IMG/VR virus record: IMGVR_UViG_3300048065_000820
Location: 1-28,541 of that record
Direction: 5' to 3' (one strand)
Source of the DNA: a virus
DNA: 28,541 nt
The translations under genes were made by a program, and so were the position numbers. This document shows positions 24,401 to 28,541 of this stretch, in pieces (positions within the stretch are counted from its first letter, which is position 1; each line of letters begins with the position of its first letter). The notes under the pieces are model-generated. The model had not been told where the DNA came from and did no database searches. It saw only the letters and a list, made by a program, of their open reading frames with translations.

Positions 24401-27400
24401 ATTGCTGCTGATGGATATCTATAATAGTAATCTCCAGCATTTACACTTCTTTCATTTCCACCATAAAGAAGGTCAGTTGATACTGCATCTATAATATGAG
24501 TAATATCTCTTTTACAAGTTATTTCATTATAAGTAAATCCATCCCAAGAAGATGATAAGAATTCAATTGTTTCATTTTCAATAAATTCTCTATTGTTTCT
24601 AATTAACTCATAAGAACCACTAACTAATGCGGATGCAGTCTGGAATGTGTATCCTCTTACTATACTTTCTGCTAATCTACCAGCGTAGTTAATACCATCT
24701 AATGTTTGTTGTAATTGTGCACCCTGTGCTTTAGATGGGAAATCATAGTAGAACTTACCATTGAATATAGATGAAGAGTTTGCGTTATACAACATATCTT
24801 CAGCTGCTCCACTTATAATTGCCCCAATATCTCTACTACAACTCGTTTCATTGTAAGATGCAGTTGACCAAGAAGATGATAAGTAAGCGATACTTTCACT
24901 TTGAATAAATTCAATGTTATCTTTTAGTAAGTTGTAAGCTGCTAATGTTTTTGGTGAATCGGATGGTGTTCCATACTCAACAACAGTTGGTAATGAACCA
25001 GTTCCATTTTCAACAATTGTAGTTACAATTGCGATTGATGATGAAATCAATCTTTGTTGTAATCTATCTCCAAATGATTCTGATGTTATTTGAACTGCAT
25101 CAGTAACTTTAATTAAGTTATTTTTATCAGAGTTATTCTTAACAACAGTTGGTTTAACAGAAGTACCATTTTGTAATATATCTTCAATTATACCAATTGA
25201 TGATTTTACTTTGTTAACTTCAGTTATAGAACCAACAATAGAAGAAGTAAATTGATTTGTATTAGTTACTTTAATATTGCTTTCAGTATTATTTACAATC
25301 GCTGGTAAAACACTTATTGAATTTTTATCAGTTCTAACAAATTTATGAACTGATTGAGGTAAGTGTTTAACCGCTGCTTTAGATGCAGATACAAATGTGT
25401 GTACCGATTGAGGTTCATGCTTAACAGCGTTTGCTGAAGCTGATACAAATGTATGTAACGAACCAGAAGCACTTCCAGCATTTCCTACATTAATTGTAAA
25501 TGTACCAGTTTGTCTTTCAATACTATTTTGTTCTGCTGATACGAATGTGTGTTCACCAACATAAGATGAAGCACCAATATTAATTTTAAATGTATTTGTA
25601 GTTACATCAGAAATTGGTAACCATCTTCCAGATGGATAATCATAGTTAGGTCTTGGATAAGATTTTTTAACTTTATTTCCATCCAATATACAAGTATAAG
25701 ATAATCCGTTATCAGAAATCTTAATATAATCACCATTAGTAAAATTATGATTAGCTATTGTAATAATAACATCACCAGTTAATGAGTTATATGGAGCATC
25801 GGTTGGTGTATGTTGAGTTTTACCAACTGAAGTAATTACTATTGATTGTTCTGCATATGGGTCTGAACCTAATCGTGGATAAGAATGGGTTGTAGCATCT
25901 GAATCTTGGTCACAAGTAAATGCAAATGATTCATTTTCCAATACCACACTTCTACCAACTCCTAAACCAAATGATTCAGAAACAGTTAAAGTCATATCAC
26001 CACTTAATGCGTTATAAGATGCAGATACAGGTGTAAAGTATTTATTCGGGCCCGATACTCCTACATTTACAGTCATTGTAGTATCAGTTACCGAAGTAAG
26101 TTTCATTGAACGACCAGCGTAAGGGTCTATTCCTAATCTCGGATATGATTTAGTAGATTGGTCATTATCCATATCACAAGTAAATGCAAATGAACCAGTA
26201 TCTAATACGATACCCTCCCCAACACTTAATGTGTGAGTTCCAGTTGTGATTACGAAATCACCAGTTGCTGGGTTATAAGTTGCGTTAGATGGAGTCCATT
26301 CAACATTAGGACCCGATGCTCCTACATTTACAGTTATAGTATCATCAGTTTTTGATATTATCTCTAATTTATTAGTATAAGCAGGTTGGCCAACTGATGG
26401 GAGTTTATGTTCAGTTTTATTTCCATCCATATCACAAGTGAATACGAATGATTCAGGTCTTATATAAATTTCTTCTCCAACATCTAAGGTATGATTTGGA
26501 ATAGTAACTATAAAGTTTCCGTTAAGAGGATTATAAGCCGCAGTTGTTGGTGTAAATGTACCAACACCATTTTCAATGATATTGATAATTTGACCAAATG
26601 AAGAACTTACAATACCAAATTCAGTATCAGTTACAAAAGTACCACTAGCAGTTACATAAGAACCAGTTGTTAGTTGTTGTGGAGCATCCAATGTATCATC
26701 AAACCATTTAGCTAATGCGAAAGGAATATCATCGGTTCCTAATCTGATAATATCATTAATAAATCCTACACTTCTAGTTACATAAGCTGATTCAACTCCA
26801 CTACCACTTAAAGAAGAAGTAAATTGAGTTGTATCATTAATTTTAATTAACCCTTCAATGTTTTCAGTTAATATAGGTAATGTACTTACTGAATCTCTAT
26901 CAGTTCTAATAAATGTATGAGCTGATTGAGGTAAATGTTTTAATGCCCCATTCGAAGCTGATACGAAAGTATGAACTGATTGAGGTTCATGCTTAACTGC
27001 TCTATTAGATGCAGATACAAATGTATGAATTGAACCACTTGCACTTCCACCATCACCAACATTAATTGTAAATGTTCCATCTTGTCTCTTCAATCCATTA
27101 GTAGTTGCTGATACAAATGTATGTGAACCTACATATGGTGAAGAACCTATATTGATATCGAATGTGTTAGTTGTTACATTAGAAATTTCTAACCATCTTC
27201 CACTTGGATAATCGTAATTAGGTCTTGGGTAAGATTTTGTAGTTGTATTATTATCTAATACACAAGTATAAGTTAGAGAGTTATCATCTAATTTGATGTA
27301 ATCTCCATTATTGAAATTGTGATTAGCTATTGTAATAGTTACATCACCAGTTGCCGAATCATATGGTGCATCAGTTACACTATGAGAAGTTGTACCAACT

Positions 27401-28541
27401 GAAGTAATTTTTATTGATTGTTCTGCGTATGGGTCTGAACCACTTCTTGGGTAAGAGTGAGTAGTTGCGTTACTATCCATATCACAAGTAAATGCGATAG
27501 ATTCGTTTTCTAACACTACACTTCTACCAACACCCAATCCGAATGATTCAGAAACAGTAAGAGTCATATCTCCACTTAGAGCGTTGTATGAAGCAGATAC
27601 AGGTGTGAAATATTTATTCGGACCTGATGCCCCTACATTAAATGTCATTGTAGTATCAGTTACATCCGTAAGAGGAAGTGAACGTACTGAATATGGGTCG
27701 ATTCCTACTCTTGGATATGATTTAACTGATTGGTCATTATCCATATCACAAGTAAATGCGAATGATTCAGCTGACATTACCACACCCTCTCCAACACTTA
27801 AACTATGACTTGCCACAGTTACAACAAATTCCCCAGTTGCTGGGTCATATGATGCAGTTGTTGGATTGTATTCTACATTTGGACCTGATTTACCAACATT
27901 TACAGTTATAGTATCTGATGTTGTTGATTTAATTGTTAATCTATTATCGTAAGCAGGTTGTCCAATTGATGGAAGTTTGTGCTCAGTTCTATTACCATCC
28001 ATATCACAAGTGAATACAAATGATTCAGGTTTCAGATAGATACTATCACCACTATATAAATTATGCTTAGGTACAGTCATTACAAAATCACCATTTGCAG
28101 GGTCATAAGTTGCTGTTTTAGGTGTGAATGATTCAATACCTGTTTTTATAATTCCAGTTACAATATCATATGATTCACTAACTTCAGTTTGATATGAACC
28201 ACTTAATGCGATTGAAGATGTTACAGCTTCAAAAGATGTTACTTTGATATTTCCATCGGTATTAGATACCGTTGATGGAGATAATAATGTTTGTTGTGTA
28301 ATTATATCTCTAAGTAAATTCTTAGCGTACATAATTCCATCAATAGTTTCATCTTTTTGTACAGTAGTTGCTTCAGATGGGAATAGGTAGTAGAATTCTC
28401 CACCTTTAATACTTCTTTGATTACCACCCCATAAGAAATCAGTTGCAACACCATCTAAGATATGTCCAACATCTCTTCTACATTTTTCTCTATTGTATGT
28501 AAAGAATGGATATGCATAATCAATATATTCAGTTACTTCTT
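21490..28541 (-). CDS. Giant repeat-rich virion structural protein (5' end beyond right edge)
   Basis: The frame is open from the stop at 21490 to the right edge, 2,349 codons; the ATG at 28332 is internal, because the sequence upstream reads on in frame as another module (EKCRRDVGHILDGVATDFLW). Contents from the N-terminal side: one CxRD helical module at the edge; two copies of a roughly 480-codon block with a 524-codon period, each holding four FTC-MD beta modules and several HTFVSAS units; then nine more CxRD modules; then a C-terminal domain (ITTGHDFSYAGAGVTYKALP, RVFFTSGNELGDFRIGGG, SLVTPFSLALQD). I recall this combination from T4-like cyanophage virion structural proteins. No enzyme motif or membrane segment is seen. 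A baseplate, tail or capsid-surface role is inferred from the family, not shown. Confidence 0.9.
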   Translation of the reverse strand, partial: EVTEYIDYAYPFFTYNREKCRRDVGHILDGVATDFLWGGNQRSIKGGEFYYLFPSEATTVQKDETIDGIMYAKNLLRDIITQQTLLSPSTVSNTDGNIKVTSFEAVTSSIALSGSYQTEVSESYDIVTGIIKTGIESFTPKTATYDPANGDFVMTVPKHNLYSGDSIYLKPESFVFTCDMDGNRTEHKLPSIGQPAYDNRLTIKSTTSDTITVNVGKSGPNVEYNPTTASYDPATGEFVVTVASHSLSVGEGVVMSAESFAFTCDMDNDQSVKSYPRVGIDPYSVRSLPLTDVTDTTMTFNVGASGPNKYFTPVSASYNALSGDMTLTVSESFGLGVGRSVVLENESIAFTCDMDSNATTHSYPRSGSDPYAEQSIKITSVGTTSHSVTDAPYDSATGDVTITIANHNFNNGDYIKLDDNSLTYTCVLDNNTTTKSYPRPNYDYPSGRWLEISNVTTNTFDINIGSSPYVGSHTFVSATTNGLKRQDGTFTINVGDGGSASGSIHTFVSASNRAVKHEPQSVHTFVSASNGALKHLPQSAHTFIRTDRDSVSTLPILTENIEGLIKINDTTQFTSSLSGSGVESAYVTRSVGFINDIIRLGTDDIPFALAKWFDDTLDAPQQLTTGSYVTASGTFVTDTEFGIVSSSFGQIINIIENGVGTFTPTTAAYNPLNGNFIVTIPNHTLDVGEEIYIRPESFVFTCDMDGNKTEHKLPSVGQPAYTNKLEIISKTDDTITVNVGASGPNVEWTPSNATYNPATGDFVITTGTHTLSVGEGIVLDTGSFAFTCDMDNDQSTKSYPRLGIDPYAGRSMKLTSVTDTTMTVNVGVSGPNKYFTPVSASYNALSGDMTLTVSESFGLGVGRSVVLENESFAFTCDQDSDATTHSYPRLGSDPYAEQSIVITSVGKTQHTPTDAPYNSLTGDVIITIANHNFTNGDYIKISDNGLSYTCILDGNKVKKSYPRPNYDYPSGRWLPISDVTTNTFKINIGASSYVGEHTFVSAEQNSIERQTGTFTINVGNAGSASGSLHTFVSASANAVKHEPQSVHTFVSASKAAVKHLPQSVHKFVRTDKNSISVLPAIVNNTESNIKVTNTNQFTSSIVGSITEVNKVKSSIGIIEDILQNGTSVKPTVVKNNSDKNNLIKVTDAVQITSESFGDRLQQRLISSSIAIVTTIVENGTGSLPTVVEYGTPSDSPKTLAAYNLLKDNIEFIQSESIAYLSSSWSTASYNETSCSRDIGAIISGAAEDMLYNANSSSIFNGKFYYDFPSKAQGAQLQQTLDGINYAGRLAESIVRGYTFQTASALVSGSYELIRNNREFIENETIEFLSSSWDGFTYNEITCKRDITHIIDAVSTDLLYGGNERSVNAGDYYYRYPSAAIIGGVPNENKQKDPTVTAVDFVQGFVSEIVSGAIFQTASNEVDYVYDTIRENREFLQAETVAFVNAKYPNFEYNELSCSRDTGFIIDAVATDLRYGGNQRALTAGEFYYRFPSEATDNQLDETTDALIYTKDLIQKLVNKETLFIPTGSLNTDNGIKVTSFSPATGGDITDITILNTISSSFAIVSDAISNGTGSTPTSSNYGAVSTDSDILTTYGLITESVTFIQNEVVEYISSSWVGFDYDDVKCRRDVGFIVNGVAEDLRYGIVSASSVNARFYYQFPSEANGTGSQAQQTIDGINYAAQLTEQIVKGVTFDFPSTQISASVELIRNNREFIQSESISYLSSSWEGFDYVESTCMRDVGHILDAVSTDLLYGGNQRSKIAGEYYYKYPSSATSTQLEPTTTGIKYAGDVASKLVQNEIFVTASAERLAGNKVLLDNKEFIQNEVISYISSSWSTFDYNEDKCKRDTGYILNGVATDFLYGGNERGRVNGEYYYLYPSDATVNFQSNPNGQLNQTIDGINYSARLAEKVLENITFVTASAEVSASAELLRNNRSFVQNETIEFISSSWSNVKYNEDKCRRDTGYIIDAAVTDLVYGGNERSINAGLYYWRYPSRATNAGTPSEQNQLDPTVDGIRFANGTSQNVVQNLPYTTPSAEITNGVQLLRDNTTFIQKETIAYLSSSWSEFEYNEVSCSRDLGYIIDAVATDLTYGGNERAVQAGTFYYYIPSIATTEQKPQTTDGIDFSKGLAEKIIKQQQLVFPAFLNNNGATALRNAKKVLQGKAISYTNAAFPNFIYNEEKCYRDTGFILDAIATDIIYGGNERSIRAAESYYNGIYGSAAVVINEQKKETAETNRYLRTQFQFVARQAPVEEFGSLIITTGHDFSYAGAGVTYKALPPNQGGDGVPDPDKEITEIGGGRVFFTSGNELGDFRIGGGLVIKQASGTLEGRTFSKSLFSLVTPFSLALQD
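21900..24900 (-). repeat. Nine CxRD helical modules
   Basis: The module reads NNREFIQNETIEFISSSWS, then Y-E--C-RDTGYIIDAVATDL, then YGGNERS--AG-YYYRYPS and DGI-YA--LAEKIV. The C-RD position is near-invariant; the YGGN positions fall at about 21931, 22251, 22600, 22946, 23266, 23611, 24103, 24450 and 24785. The usual spacing is 320-349 bp; one 492-bp gap holds an extra beta segment (KVTSFSPATGGDITDI...). A tenth copy lies at the right edge. Nearby copies differ a lot, so the array is old. Confidence 0.9.
25163..28175 (-). repeat. Long tandem duplication, 524-codon period
   Basis: The block at about 26735-28175 is repeated at about 25163-26603; the offset measured from the FTCDMDGN codons (27999 against 26427) is 1,572 bp. 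Each copy contains four modules of the form FVFTCDMDGN-TEHKLP, FAFTCDMDNDQS-KSYPR, FAFTC-D-ATTHSYPR and a YTC--D-KSYPR, then HTFVSA units and AVKHEPQSVHTFVSAS. A 44-residue spacer (DDIPFALAKWFDDTLDAP...) separates the copies. Each FTC module has exactly one Cys. The copies differ at many positions, so the duplication is not recent. Confidence 0.9.
28325..28541 (-). repeat. Edge CxRD module (partial)
   Basis: Reads EVTEYIDYAYPFFTYNREKC, RRDVGHILDGVATDFLWGGN, QRSIKGGEFYYLFPSEAT and DETIDGIMYAKNLL. It matches the nine modules downstream and proves that the reading frame continues beyond the right edge. Its N-terminal part is cut off. Confidence 0.88.

Noticed and set aside
28330-28332. ATG at 28332 as the start of the right giant gene
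   Set aside because: The frame is open through the right edge, and the 69 codons upstream encode a clear CxRD module, so this Met is internal.

Overview
This window looks like part of the late structural region of an uncultured, AT-rich marine tailed phage. The repeat families match, from memory, those in virion structural proteins of T4-like cyanophages, pelagiphages and uncultured marine myoviruses: SGS-rich beta modules, FTC-MD modules, CxRD helical modules, YD-NNTGYY-DP tail-fibre repeats and Gly-X-Y stalks. I see no replication gene, integrase, tRNA, rRNA, CRISPR array or defence gene, so host and exact lineage stay open.

All eight genes lie on the minus strand and are transcribed from the right edge to the left. 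In that order they are: (1) a giant protein entering from the right edge, of which 2,349 codons are visible, with ten CxRD modules and a 524-codon long-period duplication; (2) a 286-residue protein that looks like a small virion protein with one CxRD-type module inserted in its middle; (3) a complete 3,720-residue fibre protein with about 20 SGS/FNIP modules, three cupredoxin-like domains, two Gly-X-Y stalks and a beta-rich tip; (4) a 307-residue PKD-like plus BspA-type leucine-rich-repeat protein; (5) a 152-residue protein with a phage tail-assembly-chaperone-like C-terminus; (6) a 110-residue SGS-rich protein; (7) a 110-residue small virion protein, the uninterrupted relative of gene 2; (8) a second giant tail-fibre protein leaving through the left edge, with 2,425 codons visible.

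The genes are packed with 4 to 52 nt between them, as in an operon, and no stretch of 300 bases lacks a gene. I found no convincing terminator and no late promoter in the right orientation.

The likely joint role is building long host-contact appendages. Genes 3 and 8 share the same plan (N-terminal SGS beta modules, then a Gly-X-Y stalk, then a distal region), and gene 5 may help fold or assemble them. Gene 4 is a candidate adhesin. Genes 1, 2 and 7 are probably virion surface or baseplate-associated proteins. These roles are inferred from domain families and gene order; nothing here shows them directly. The most unusual points are two apparently intact type-1-copper-like ligand sets in one phage fibre protein, the domain inserted in gene 2, and the very long, almost proline-free Gly-X-Y stalk.
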